A stretch of 22,313 nucleotides of DNA from a virus, in IMG/VR virus record IMGVR_UViG_3300032086_001969, positions 1 to 22,313 of that record; one strand, written 5' to 3'. Made by a program: the position numbers and the translations under genes. Positions 4,972-13,411 of the stretch are shown piece after piece. How positions within the stretch are numbered: the stretch's first letter is position 1; every line of letters starts with the position of its first letter. The notes beneath the pieces are model-generated. The model saw nothing but the letters and a program-made list of their open reading frames with translations, ran no database searches and was not told the origin of the DNA.

Positions 4972-6836
4972 TATTCTAAATCCTCTAATAGTTCTTTTAT
5001 GGCTTTTATAGCCTTTTCTGGGGTGCTGCCTTTTAACTTATCAACCACTGTCTTGCTTGCTTTTGCGGCAGCTTGAGCTGCTGAACCTGTGGCAGCGTCA
5101 ACAACCCCTTCCGCTATTTGATTCTTAAATCCTGTTTTTGGTGCCAGCTTAAACAGGGTTTCCAGATCGTCAGCAAACAAAACTTGCTCCAATATTCTAT
5201 CTTTAAATTTAACACCGTTATTGATTGCAGCATCTTCGAGCTTGCTCATGGTTTCTATAAGATTTGCTCTAGTTTGCGTATTATTGGTTAGAGATCTTAA
5301 TTTGACCCCTAAAGCTTTATCTGCCTGACCGCCAGAAAGATTCAACTTAGCGCCTGCCGCCTTTTGAAAATCATCCAAAGCACCGATAGTTTCAGAGTAA
5401 ACATCATTAACTCTCTTGTATGCTGGAAATTGCTCATCCAGCAAAGAGTCGAGCGACCTTCTGAGATTTTTTAGCGGGGCTTCAGCGGCTCCAGCCTGAC
5501 CTGTTGCGGTTTTACCGAAAGCAACTTGCTTATCTATGAATCTTTTTAGCTTGTGTACCTCTAGAGCGTTTCCAGACTCAGGAAGCTTATTAAGTCTTTT
5601 AAGAGCCAAGCTCAATATTTTTTGAGAGCTTGTCGCGCCTGGGACACCCCCTTCTATCGCTGAGTCAACAAAGTTCAACCTCCTAAGATTACCATCTATT
5701 TTTATATCTAATTTAGCTAAATCGTCAGCAAATTGATTAATCGCGGTAGATTTATTTACCGTTTGCCCTTTAAGAGAGCTGTTGGCTATTTTATCTAAAT
5801 TAACGCCTGCCCTGTTGTTAATACTTCTAACCGCCTTAACTCTATTCAATAAAGAGTCTCCAGCAATGTCGCCAACTCTATTTTCTGCTCTAAACGTTCT
5901 ATTTTTTAGTGATTTTTCGGCAATTTCAAGCATCCTTTTGAAGTTTAACCTCTCTAATGCGTTTGAGGATTTAACCATTGATACTGTAGCCGCATCCAAC
6001 CCCTCGTTAACTGCGTTTTGTGCGACTGAATCTTTAACAATTCTAGGCAATCCGTCAGTTATTTTGCTTTTTAGATTGTTCGCACTTAATTTCACCCCTG
6101 CAACATCAGCATCGGTAGAGCCTTCTGCTATCATTTGAGATAGTTTTTGCTTTGCTGGTGTTTGAAGTTTTGAAAATTTATCAACTGTTGCTCGAGTTGC
6201 TTGCTGTTGCGCAGCTGTACTAGCGGCCGATTGACCTGGAAGCCCCTTAACACCTGTTAGCTGTTTAACCCCTAACAAAGATAACGTTGCATCTGGCAGC
6301 GTGGAAGCGATAGCAGCCACAAATGGACTACCTGTTTTATTTAAGACATCATCACCCACATTCCCTCTAACAGTCTCCAAACCCTCAGTAACCGGCTGTA
6401 ATGTTTCAGCAACATCTTGCACCGCCCCTTGACCCGTTCTTAGTTTAGGTTTAAAGGTTAACGCCTCTTGAACTTGCTTTTGTCTCGCCGCCCCTGCAAA
6501 TTCAGGTGCAAAAGGGTTGGCTGCATCAGCTAGGCCAGCAATTCCAGATATTGGACCAGAAACTAACCCGCTGCCGACAGCGAGAAATCCCTCAACGCCG
6601 CCGAATACTTGTTCTAGCAAGTCTGGGTTTTGTTTGACTTGATTTAAGCGATCTAAATCACCTTGAATTGATTGTATTTTAGCCTCAGCTTCTTGCTTTA
6701 TTCTCTGTTGATCTGGTGTTAGTGATGGAGCTTGTTGAGATTGGACAAAGGCAAATATCTGCTCTTGCGTAGCCCCTTCTGGAGCTTCAACAGTAACTAT
6801 TTTACCATCGGGCATTTGAACTTTAACGGCTGGCAT
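4971..6836 (-). CDS. DNA ejection (injection) protein, P22 gp16-position (621 aa)
   Basis: A large virion-internal protein expected to be ejected with the DNA into the host envelope. The first 35 residues form a small domain (VQMPDGKIVTVEAPEGATQE) common at the start of podovirus ejection proteins, followed by a coiled-coil stretch (about 42-70), a glycine/alanine-rich amphipathic region (about 78-110, FLAVGSGLVSGPISGIAGLA) that could insert in membrane, and a long helical C-terminal body. Length is close to P22 gp16 (609 aa), and it follows gp7- and gp20-like genes. No lytic transglycosylase motif is visible. Start and stop overlap neighbours by TAATG. The assignment rests on position, size and composition rather than clear residue conservation. 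Confidence 0.72.
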   Translation of the reverse strand: MPAVKVQMPDGKIVTVEAPEGATQEQIFAFVQSQQAPSLTPDQQRIKQEAEAKIQSIQGDLDRLNQVKQNPDLLEQVFGGVEGFLAVGSGLVSGPISGIAGLADAANPFAPEFAGAARQKQVQEALTFKPKLRTGQGAVQDVAETLQPVTEGLETVRGNVGDDVLNKTGSPFVAAIASTLPDATLSLLGVKQLTGVKGLPGQSAASTAAQQQATRATVDKFSKLQTPAKQKLSQMIAEGSTDADVAGVKLSANNLKSKITDGLPRIVKDSVAQNAVNEGLDAATVSMVKSSNALERLNFKRMLEIAEKSLKNRTFRAENRVGDIAGDSLLNRVKAVRSINNRAGVNLDKIANSSLKGQTVNKSTAINQFADDLAKLDIKIDGNLRRLNFVDSAIEGGVPGATSSQKILSLALKRLNKLPESGNALEVHKLKRFIDKQVAFGKTATGQAGAAEAPLKNLRRSLDSLLDEQFPAYKRVNDVYSETIGALDDFQKAAGAKLNLSGGQADKALGVKLRSLTNNTQTRANLIETMSKLEDAAINNGVKFKDRILEQVLFADDLETLFKLAPKTGFKNQIAEGVVDAATGSAAQAAAKASKTVVDKLKGSTPEKAIKAIKELLEDLE

Positions 6837-8044
6837 TATTGATCCACGCTAATAATTTTAAATCCTGAGAAATCTTGACTTTCTGGCTGCTCTTGAGATT
6901 GTGACTCTTCTTGTTTTGAGCGCAAAAAACCTGCAACCGTCCCGCCTTGATCTAAGAATTGAATTTGCTCGTTAAAGTAGTCTCTAAGCTTGGACTGTGC
7001 CGCTTTTTTTCTCTCAAGGAAGTCTTTTAAGTCTGGTTCGCTCATACCTGTATCTAAAGCAATCGATCTAGCTAAATTTAACTCGCCCTCAGATAAAGCG
7101 CCGAAAGTTGTCGAGCCTACAACATCAAGCGCTAATTCGCCTTGTATTTGATTTAACTCTCTAGTAGCTGCTTTTATACTAGGAAAGAATCTTTCTGCCG
7201 CACCAGTTCCAGCGCCTCTATCTAGAGCGCCTATCGCTCTATCGATATTGTTGATGTTTTTAGTAATGCTTGCAACCTTCTCAAAACCAGAGTCAATAGC
7301 CTTTCCTCTTGATGATGCTGTTAATTCTCCAAATTTTTCTCTTTGCTTAATATCTGCTTTATTTTCTCCAACCGTTTGAGAGGTAACCTCACTACCGCCG
7401 ATCGAAGCCGGAACAAATGTTTTTTGGACTGGATCGAATATGTGGGGAACACCACCAACATCCACAGTTTTAGCAGAAGCTCCAACCGCTCTTGGTGCAG
7501 TCCCTAATGCTATTCTAGCTGATTGCTTTTCTTCATCGGTCGCATTAGGATCTTTTAAAGTATTTAGCAACGACTGCCGCTCTCTTTGCCCAGCCGTCAT
7601 ACCACTATTGCCAGAAAACACACCTAATTTTTGACCTAATTGAACACCTTGATTAGCTCTTTGAGCTGCTAGCTCTGGATTAGTATCAATAAGCTGCAAA
7701 AACTGCTTACTCTCAGAAGAGTCAACTCCCTGTCGTTCTAGTTCAACTATTCTCTGCTTGGTAAAGTTTCTAGCCCCTTCAATATCTCCACTGTTTAACA
7801 TGGGGGCGACTTGAGCTGCCGCGACCGCAAGAGATTTGAGTTTTCTTTGTTGCGCTTGGCTTTGAATGTCCGCCTGCCCTGAGTCGACCTGCTGCTGTAA
7901 AGCTTGCTGTCTTAATTCAGATTGAGCCCGATTCTCTCTAATTCTATCTAAAGAATCAACATTTCCAAGAAGCCTTGAGAATGAGCTAGCCACATCAATT
8001 TGGGGCTTAACTTGAAATAATAACCTTGGGTCTACCTCAGCCAT
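6836..8044 (-). CDS. DNA transfer/ejection protein, P22 gp20-position (402 aa)
   Basis: An almost entirely helical, glutamine- and alanine-rich protein: coiled coil at about 30-75 (repeated QQ/QSQAQQ), a Gly/Thr-rich linker with a short beta segment near 190-215 (KTVDVGGVPHIFDPVQKTFV), then a helical domain from about 230 to 375 and a low-complexity Glu/Gln/Ser tail. The C-terminal helical domain, with GTGAAERFFPSIKAA and FGALSEGELNLARSIA, is of a kind widely seen in podovirus ejection proteins, where it contributes to the DNA-transfer channel. It overlaps the upstream gene by 8 bases and lies between gp7- and gp16-position genes. Confidence 0.75.
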   Translation of the reverse strand: MAEVDPRLLFQVKPQIDVASSFSRLLGNVDSLDRIRENRAQSELRQQALQQQVDSGQADIQSQAQQRKLKSLAVAAAQVAPMLNSGDIEGARNFTKQRIVELERQGVDSSESKQFLQLIDTNPELAAQRANQGVQLGQKLGVFSGNSGMTAGQRERQSLLNTLKDPNATDEEKQSARIALGTAPRAVGASAKTVDVGGVPHIFDPVQKTFVPASIGGSEVTSQTVGENKADIKQREKFGELTASSRGKAIDSGFEKVASITKNINNIDRAIGALDRGAGTGAAERFFPSIKAATRELNQIQGELALDVVGSTTFGALSEGELNLARSIALDTGMSEPDLKDFLERKKAAQSKLRDYFNEQIQFLDQGGTVAGFLRSKQEESQSQEQPESQDFSGFKIISVDQ

Positions 8045-8933
8045 GTTCGATACCTATCTTTTGATAATCTACTTTGCCGTAGCCGTCTTGATACATTGCC
8101 GCCTCTGGATTTAACTCAAGAACATCTGAAAACATAACGCCAGTGTATTCACCAGAAAGCCCGAATTTTTCATAAGCCTCATCATTCCAATCCCATCGCC
8201 AAATATCATAGCCTTTCTCATTGCCTATTATCTCAACATTCGCTTTTAATCTGGAATCTGAAAACATAGCGGCTATTGTTCCGCCAAGTTGTAGCAGGTT
8301 GTTGGTTGCTTGCTGTTGGTTTTGAGCTTGTGCACCTATACCTGCTGCCCTTACATTTCCAGCGTTTTGAGCTAGGCCGGAAAGCGCTGTACCTTGACCA
8401 ATGGCTGTATTTGCTTGAGATGTAGCGATACCCTGGCCTAAGCCAAGAAGGTCTAAGATTGAATTCTTTTGACCTTGTATTAAAGGGCTTGCAGTTGATA
8501 AGAAGTTGTTTGAAAGTTGTAGTAATGTGTCTCCGGCGCTTAGCCTGCCGCCTGCCGCCGCTCTTGCATCTGTTGCCCTGTTGGCATTCCCCAAAGAAGC
8601 TTGAAATATCGGGTTGTTTTGAAGGAATTCAAATTGTGCGTTAGGATCTGTTAGAAATCCAGCTTGATCAACTGCGCCTTCTGCCACACCTGCAAATGGA
8701 TTAAAAAAACCTTGTGCCGCCTCTCTAGCTGCAATCTCCTCAAGCCTTGCTTGACCTATTGCATCTAGCTGCTCTTGTTGGGCTTGATCTATATCATCAG
8801 CCGCTCTTCGACCAAAGAGATCAAGAGGATCACCTAAAATGTCGGAACCTTCCTCACCAAAAACGGCATCACCTATAGGGCCACCGCTTGCTATATCGAT
8901 TATTGTGTCAGCTGCGCCACCGCCAATACTCAT
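8037..8933 (-). CDS. Ejection protein (gp7-position) with C-terminal S74-like segment (298 aa)
   Basis: The first 220 residues are helical and rich in Ala, Gln and Gly (coiled-coil like at about 45-75), as in podovirus DNA-transfer proteins. From residue 224 the character changes: FSDSRLKANVEIIGNEKGYD, then IWRWDWNDEAYEKFGL and YTGVMFSDVLELNPEA, which resemble the intramolecular-chaperone (peptidase S74/endosialidase-tail) domain, where a SD-x-RLK motif starts the auto-cleaved chaperone. Here the segment is only about 75 residues, so cleavage is uncertain; a short version occurs on similar phage proteins. It starts by ATGA overlap with the upstream GNAT gene and overlaps the next gene by 8 bases. 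Confidence 0.75.
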   Translation of the reverse strand: MSIGGGAADTIIDIASGGPIGDAVFGEEGSDILGDPLDLFGRRAADDIDQAQQEQLDAIGQARLEEIAAREAAQGFFNPFAGVAEGAVDQAGFLTDPNAQFEFLQNNPIFQASLGNANRATDARAAAGGRLSAGDTLLQLSNNFLSTASPLIQGQKNSILDLLGLGQGIATSQANTAIGQGTALSGLAQNAGNVRAAGIGAQAQNQQQATNNLLQLGGTIAAMFSDSRLKANVEIIGNEKGYDIWRWDWNDEAYEKFGLSGEYTGVMFSDVLELNPEAAMYQDGYGKVDYQKIGIEHG

Positions 8934-9391
8934 ATTAACCTACCTATTTCTTCTCTAGTTAGTCCGACAACATGTTGATCATGTAAATTGCCGTTTTTAA
9001 GGTATGATTTTTTAATCAATCCTTCGTTTTTAAAACCTAATTTCAACGCTAGTTTATAAGTGGTTATATGATTTGTTCCTATGAACGATATAACCTTGTT
9101 TATACGCTGGTTACTGTATATCCAAGTTAGTAGACATTTTACTATAGATTTCCATTTTCTGCACTTATCTGGAAGTGCGTAGGGGTGAAAGTCTACCATT
9201 GTTGCTTGAATTATCCCCATTTTACATATAGCTATCGGCTCACCTCTATCAAGAACCACTACCCATACACAACTTAAATCGACCCTTGGTTGCCATTTTT
9301 CTATATCTATTCCGTCTTCAAATGCTAAATCTTTGACCAGCATTAGATATTTTTTTATCAGTGCTGCATCAGTTGATATTTCGCAATTCAT
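8930..9391 (-). CDS. GNAT-fold protein, P22 gp14-like head assembly factor (153 aa)
   Basis: The sequence follows the GNAT acetyltransferase fold: mixed beta/alpha N-terminus, central strands WVVVLDRGEPIAICKMGII, a helix around RKWKSIVKCLLTWIY, strand NKVISFIGTNHITTYKLALK, and the closing LGFKNEGLIKKSYLKNG, the usual end of GNAT proteins. The canonical acetyl-CoA Q/R-x-x-G-x-G/A loop is not evident, so catalysis is doubtful. In P22, gp14 (a DUF2824 GNAT-like protein needed for virion assembly) sits between the tail-needle gene and gene 7, and this gene is likewise just before the first ejection protein. Its ATG begins one base after the stop of the upstream gene. Confidence 0.72.
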   Translation of the reverse strand: MNCEISTDAALIKKYLMLVKDLAFEDGIDIEKWQPRVDLSCVWVVVLDRGEPIAICKMGIIQATMVDFHPYALPDKCRKWKSIVKCLLTWIYSNQRINKVISFIGTNHITTYKLALKLGFKNEGLIKKSYLKNGNLHDQHVVGLTREEIGRLI

Positions 9392-9733
9392 TTAAGATGA
9401 AATAACGCCATCACATTCTGCATTTATAACATTCGCTGTTTCAGCTGATGCTGCCAGTGTATATCCAGCATTAATAACCTTACCTATCATTTCGGTTGAG
9501 TTCCAAGTGCCTTTTGGTGCTATTGCTCTTCTAGCTATGACATTATCATCAGAACTTGAATTTGTTGATAGGTATCTATATATAGTAACGTTTTGCACCG
9601 AGTCTGATTGATTGTAAAATGAAACCGCCGCAATTAAATTTGATGAGGCGGAGCCAGATACTACTGATGTTAGTTCTGTCGCTGTCGTTGATAACTGCGT
9701 CTCTGTCTTGAAATTGGTTGGTAGCTTAGGCAT
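9392..9733 (-). CDS. Small beta-rich virion protein (113 aa)
   Basis: This 113-aa protein is rich in Ser, Thr, Ala and Val with alternating hydrophobic strands (LIAAVSFYNQSD, VQNVTIYRYLS, TEMIGKVINAGYTLAASA), pointing to a compact beta-sandwich like those of small tail or head-completion proteins. It overlaps the preceding gene by 8 bases and abuts the GNAT gene, inside the late operon. No signal peptide or membrane segment is present. A virion role is inferred from location and fold character; the specific role is unknown. Confidence 0.72.
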   Translation of the reverse strand: MPKLPTNFKTETQLSTTATELTSVVSGSASSNLIAAVSFYNQSDSVQNVTIYRYLSTNSSSDDNVIARRAIAPKGTWNSTEMIGKVINAGYTLAASAETANVINAECDGVISS

Positions 9734-10787
9734 TCTCTCCGCTCCTTATCTCTAATTGACCTCTCATTAATGCGGTAGCTGACAGAAACCCTGTAAGGTC
9801 ATCTTGAACCGTTAATGTTAAAGAATCGCCAGGATTTAAAACCAACGGCCTTCTAAAAAACACTTCAAGCGTTAACATTGTGTTTGTTCCATCGTCTGAA
9901 AGTAAGTTTTGATCAAAGCCGAAGTTCTGCAAGTCTAAAGCTGTTTTAAATATTCTACCCAAAACCCTTGATCCATTGACAGACCTGGAGAATAGAATAC
10001 CCCTAGCTAAGGTCTCGCCAAGCAAGTCATTATAAGCCTTTGCTGCGTTACCTGTTACGTTGTTAACCAGTACGATTCTGATACATTCTACATATAGAAT
10101 AGTCCTACCATCAGCAGCAATCTCAAAGTCAATATTACCGCCAGCCTCTTCTACTTGTATGTTGTCAAATCTAACAGTGGGTTTAGAGCCGCCACTTCTG
10201 ACCATATTTATAGTCATCTCGTCGAATGTTTCTTGATCTAAACCTAAATCTTCAAGAGGGATGGTTATTTGCTGGTATTCGTTTAAGTTTGATACGTCTA
10301 GATAGTTACCCAACTCCGCCAAAACACCTTTATCAACACCACCCAAAGAAAATGATATCTCTATTTCATTTTGAGTAGGGCTATATGTTTCAAGCCTAAC
10401 TGCCATCGTTATTGCTACATAATTAGCACCATTGACAGATGATGCCCCAGTAAAAGTAGCATTATCATTATTGTTTGCGCCTGTAATTGACACACAGGCC
10501 AACCCTGTATCAGGATTGGTGGTATCTGCAAAATCCCATGAACCAGCACCAGCGGCACCAGTCCAAGCGGCGGTATCCCCGCCGTCATTGATTACCACCG
10601 GCGTGCCTGAGAATACTGCTGATTGATTAAAGGCAGACCCAAAATCTGGATTTAGGAATGGTCTAGTTATATTGCTTTTGGGATATAACTCGTCAGTATA
10701 AGTGACAACGCCGACCACCCCTTCGCGTTCTCGAAAGTCAGCTTGTGATTTTCCTGTCGCACTAAGGAGTCTAACACTGTTAGCCAC
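9726..10787 (-). CDS. Virion protein with an inserted carbohydrate-binding-like domain (353 aa)
   Basis: Three parts can be seen. Residues 1-43 and about 217-353 look like one beta-rich phage structural domain (GVVGVVTYTDELYPKSN; later ILYVECIRIVLVNN and SLTLTVQDDLTGFLSATALM). Between them, about 44-215, lies a segment with the features of a galactose-binding/CBM-type jelly roll, ending in YQQITIPLEDLGLD, a following Met/Val-rich strand, and the typical last strand PTVRFDNIQVEE. This could bind host or environmental glycans, as on capsid or tail fibres. The start codon is GTG, overlapping the upstream TAG by one base. The exact virion location is unknown. Confidence 0.7.
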   Translation of the reverse strand: MANSVRLLSATGKSQADFREREGVVGVVTYTDELYPKSNITRPFLNPDFGSAFNQSAVFSGTPVVINDGGDTAAWTGAAGAGSWDFADTTNPDTGLACVSITGANNNDNATFTGASSVNGANYVAITMAVRLETYSPTQNEIEISFSLGGVDKGVLAELGNYLDVSNLNEYQQITIPLEDLGLDQETFDEMTINMVRSGGSKPTVRFDNIQVEEAGGNIDFEIAADGRTILYVECIRIVLVNNVTGNAAKAYNDLLGETLARGILFSRSVNGSRVLGRIFKTALDLQNFGFDQNLLSDDGTNTMLTLEVFFRRPLVLNPGDSLTLTVQDDLTGFLSATALMRGQLEIRSGENA

Positions 10788-11341
10788 TACATATCCTCAA
10801 AATGATGCAACATAGACACTTCGCACAATCCCGTTGTGCCGGTGTCGTATTCAACAGCGATAGCTTTACCTGGACCAATTAGCAAACCATCAGAAAAGTT
10901 AATGATAGATTCTCCGTCAGCAGTAGTTCTAGCTGTGCCGATTTGATTGTTGAAAGTTAGACCAGTAATGGTAGCACCTCCTCCCATTACTTCGGACTGA
11001 GCTGAGCCACCTGTATTGGTGTTAAGATTTGAGTCTGTAAGGCTATCCCCCGCAGCTGCCGTGCCTTCTACTTCAAACACTTTAAAGAGAGCAGCCTCTT
11101 TTGAGGACACTTTCAGGTCTGAAACAAAATCGTTTAAGTTGGCCGAGGTGTTTTTCCAATAAAAAACTATGTTACCAGCCACTGCGGAGAATCCAGGCAT
11201 AATGGCCTTAAATGAAAGAGAGTTGTCTCTTGATGCATAAAACAGCCTAGGATTTGTTTGAGAAGAAACATCGGCCCTTTGCTGTTTATTGATGGCCATA
11301 TCTCCATTTCTGCCTTGGCCATCAGTTATTCTAAAACCCAT
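10787..11341 (-). CDS. Beta-rich virion structural protein (184 aa)
   Basis: A 184-aa protein dominated by predicted strands and glycine/threonine-rich turns, with no signal peptide or membrane helix. A short N-terminal stretch (GFRITDGQGRNGDMAINKQQ) may be an arm, followed by a body containing LSFKAIMPGF, NIVFYWKNTSANLND and a C-terminal strand pair GKAIAVEYDTGTTGLCEVSM. This fits a tail or head-decoration protein of the late operon; I do not recognise a named family. GGAGAG lies about 9 bases before the ATG, and the start is 2 bases after the preceding stop. Confidence 0.72.
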   Translation of the reverse strand: MGFRITDGQGRNGDMAINKQQRADVSSQTNPRLFYASRDNSLSFKAIMPGFSAVAGNIVFYWKNTSANLNDFVSDLKVSSKEAALFKVFEVEGTAAAGDSLTDSNLNTNTGGSAQSEVMGGGATITGLTFNNQIGTARTTADGESIINFSDGLLIGPGKAIAVEYDTGTTGLCEVSMLHHFEDM

Positions 11342-11343
11342 AA

Positions 11344-11499
11344 TTACTCTCCTGGTTGATCATTTGTATCATCTAGTTGAAAATCTATATCTGTACTATT
11401 TTGAAGGTGCAAATTCATTATTTGCAACTGTTTAAAAATTAATAGCAGTAACTCGTTAGTTGATAGCTCCTGCTCTTTGTCGTCTACTATGTAACTCAT
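11344..11499 (-). CDS. Small helical phage protein (51 aa)
   Basis: Translation of the stretch between two virion genes gives a 51-aa protein starting MSYIVDDKEQELSTNELLLL, continuing as an amphipathic helix (FKQLQIMNLHLQ) and ending in an acidic tail. It fills a space that would otherwise be 154 bases of noncoding DNA in a tightly packed operon. Its ATG overlaps the upstream TGA as ATGA, and its stop is followed 2 bases later by the next start. Small proteins of this type with a Leu-rich helix occur at this position in many podoviruses; function unknown. Confidence 0.72.
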   Translation of the reverse strand: MSYIVDDKEQELSTNELLLLIFKQLQIMNLHLQNSTDIDFQLDDTNDQPGE

Positions 11500-12005
11500 A
11501 CTATCCGCCAATACTCGCCAAAAAATACAAAGGTTAAACTTGTTCCCCGTTGTGATATCCTGATATCGTTACAAGCATCTTTTATTTTTATGCTGTTCCC
11601 GTTACCCAATATTACCACATCTTTATTGCTATCGCTTGCGACTATTACCGAGTCGTTAATGTTGGGATATTGAGGCAAGCTGACATTTCCAGATCTAACT
11701 TCAATATAATCAAACGGCGCAGAAGTGTAATTGCTTGTTGCCGTGACAGTGTTAAATGTTGCTGAAACATGTCTAGGCTGTTGTAAAAAAGAGAAGTCAT
11801 CGCCTTTGATATCGCCATCACTAGATACTGATGTATTAAAAGAAAAATCGCCCTCAGAGGTTTGGATAATATCAGTTGCTCCTCCGGTTCTTTGCCAAAG
11901 CTGCAAAATAACTCTGTTTAAATGCGTTAGATAAGTATTAATACTCCTATCGGCGGACCATTTTTTTGGCATTCTGACTTGTGGGGGTGGGTTAACATTC
12001 GACAT
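11496..12005 (-). CDS. Probable tail/head-completion protein (169 aa), tail-needle position
   Basis: The N-terminal 45 residues are proline-containing then helical (RMPKKWSADRSINTYLTHLN followed by a Leu/Gln helix and WQRTGG), and the rest is predicted beta structure ending in FVFFGEYWRIV. The 'helix-LWQRTGG' start is common in phage proteins following the gp10-like gene. In P22 this slot holds the tail needle gp26, but this protein lacks the long trimeric coiled coil, so I do not call it a needle. It starts one base into the upstream stop (TAATG) and overlaps the next gene by ATGA. Confidence 0.68.
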   Translation of the reverse strand: MSNVNPPPQVRMPKKWSADRSINTYLTHLNRVILQLWQRTGGATDIIQTSEGDFSFNTSVSSDGDIKGDDFSFLQQPRHVSATFNTVTATSNYTSAPFDYIEVRSGNVSLPQYPNINDSVIVASDSNKDVVILGNGNSIKIKDACNDIRISQRGTSLTFVFFGEYWRIV

Positions 12006-13411
12006 TAGTACCCCGCCAGCCTTAAGTCTGCCGCAGCCGAATAAATTCCATATTTGTTTGGATCTGTTGTTGTCATTCTAATAATGCAATCATAAAAAGT
12101 ATCTAGATTGAACATTTCAACTTTTAACGTAAACTGGCCCAATCGACCAACCCGACCCCAGCCTTTTTGCTTCCAACTGTTGCCGCCATCATAAGACACT
12201 TCAAATTGAATTTTTGGATCTTCACCTTGGCCTGACACAACAGCGTTTCCTTTTTCCATTATCAACTCAAATCTAGACATTTGAACTCTGGCACCTGGAG
12301 CGCCTAAAGTGGCGCCACTTATCGAGCTTGTCGTTCTACGTCTTTGTATTTCACTTCCACCGTTAGTCATTACATTTGTGGACATTTCATACAAGTTACC
12401 ATCATCCATACCCCACAATTTTCCATAAGCGCTAATAATTGACGTTATTTGATATTTTTTGTCGTTTAATCCAGAAGATAATTCAAACCACCCCCTCTTT
12501 GACAAGGACTCATTTAAACACCAGGTTTTGTTCGCCTGAGGAAATGTCAACATGTAAAAATTTATGCCTTGTATTGTGAATGTTTGCCCTATAGCATCGT
12601 CAATTTTTGAATATCCTTCAATAGCATTTGATATAGCCGCAGTAGAGACTCTATCTCTTGATCCTCCTGTCGCTCTATATATGGCATGATCATCACCTAG
12701 CCAGTACATGAATTCATCAGTATTGGCTATAGAGTATTTCGATGCACAGCCGACCTCGAATATTTGCCCATCAATTCTAGCCAAAGGAGGATTCCCCTCA
12801 CCTGTATTCCACCAAGGTTCACAAGACTCCTTGCCTATCATGTAGGCGTTTTGCTGAAAGGCGTAAGCCGCAACTAGATCGTCGGGCTTACTCTCAGCCG
12901 CAAATGAGTTTAATCCGCTTGCAGTGTCTGGTGAGTTTGGATCGGCAATAGTTGCCAATCTTGGCTTGGTGTAAATCATTTGGCTGTTAAGGAATGTAAC
13001 TGATTCACTACCAATTATATTTGGATCTGTAACTGTAGAAATTGCACCATTGTATTTGTATACACCGGTTGAGGAGATTATGATCACATTAGTTCCATCA
13101 GAAGACAATATACATCTATCATCGCCAGGAACATCAGCTAGCGCAGTAACAATTCCAGCACTATTAAAAGAATAAAGCTTCTGACCTGAAACCCAATGAG
13201 GAACGCCAACCATCTTGATAGCTCCGCGATCCTTGCCGCCGGTGGTTGACTTTAAATCTAACCCAGGGAATTGATGCAAAACGTATTTATCTTTACCCTC
13301 TTCAACAATTGAGTGATAAAGGTTTTTTGTTTGCTGTACAGCTAGAGGTCTAGACCTATCTTGGTAGCTAGGCCCAGTTATATTAATTGGAATGTTTGTT
13401 GTAAATGTCAC
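12005..13411 (-). CDS. Packaged-DNA stabilisation / tail accessory protein, P22 gp10-like (468 aa)
   Basis: The protein is all beta with repeated blade-like units, and its length nearly equals P22 gp10 (472 aa), which binds the adaptor ring and plugs the tail hub after packaging. The opening (RPLAVQQTKNLYHSIVEEGK, then LHQFPGLDLKSTTGG) is typical of that family, as are QLNYVFQ-like central segments (here LVAAYAFQQNAYMIG) and the IGQTFTIQGINFYML / TWCLNESLSKRGWFE segments near residues 275-315. It starts at GTG overlapping the adaptor stop as GTGA, supported by position immediately after the adaptor, as in P22 (gp4 then gp10). Confidence 0.87.
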   Translation of the reverse strand: MTFTTNIPINITGPSYQDRSRPLAVQQTKNLYHSIVEEGKDKYVLHQFPGLDLKSTTGGKDRGAIKMVGVPHWVSGQKLYSFNSAGIVTALADVPGDDRCILSSDGTNVIIISSTGVYKYNGAISTVTDPNIIGSESVTFLNSQMIYTKPRLATIADPNSPDTASGLNSFAAESKPDDLVAAYAFQQNAYMIGKESCEPWWNTGEGNPPLARIDGQIFEVGCASKYSIANTDEFMYWLGDDHAIYRATGGSRDRVSTAAISNAIEGYSKIDDAIGQTFTIQGINFYMLTFPQANKTWCLNESLSKRGWFELSSGLNDKKYQITSIISAYGKLWGMDDGNLYEMSTNVMTNGGSEIQRRRTTSSISGATLGAPGARVQMSRFELIMEKGNAVVSGQGEDPKIQFEVSYDGGNSWKQKGWGRVGRLGQFTLKVEMFNLDTFYDCIIRMTTTDPNKYGIYSAAADLRLAGY

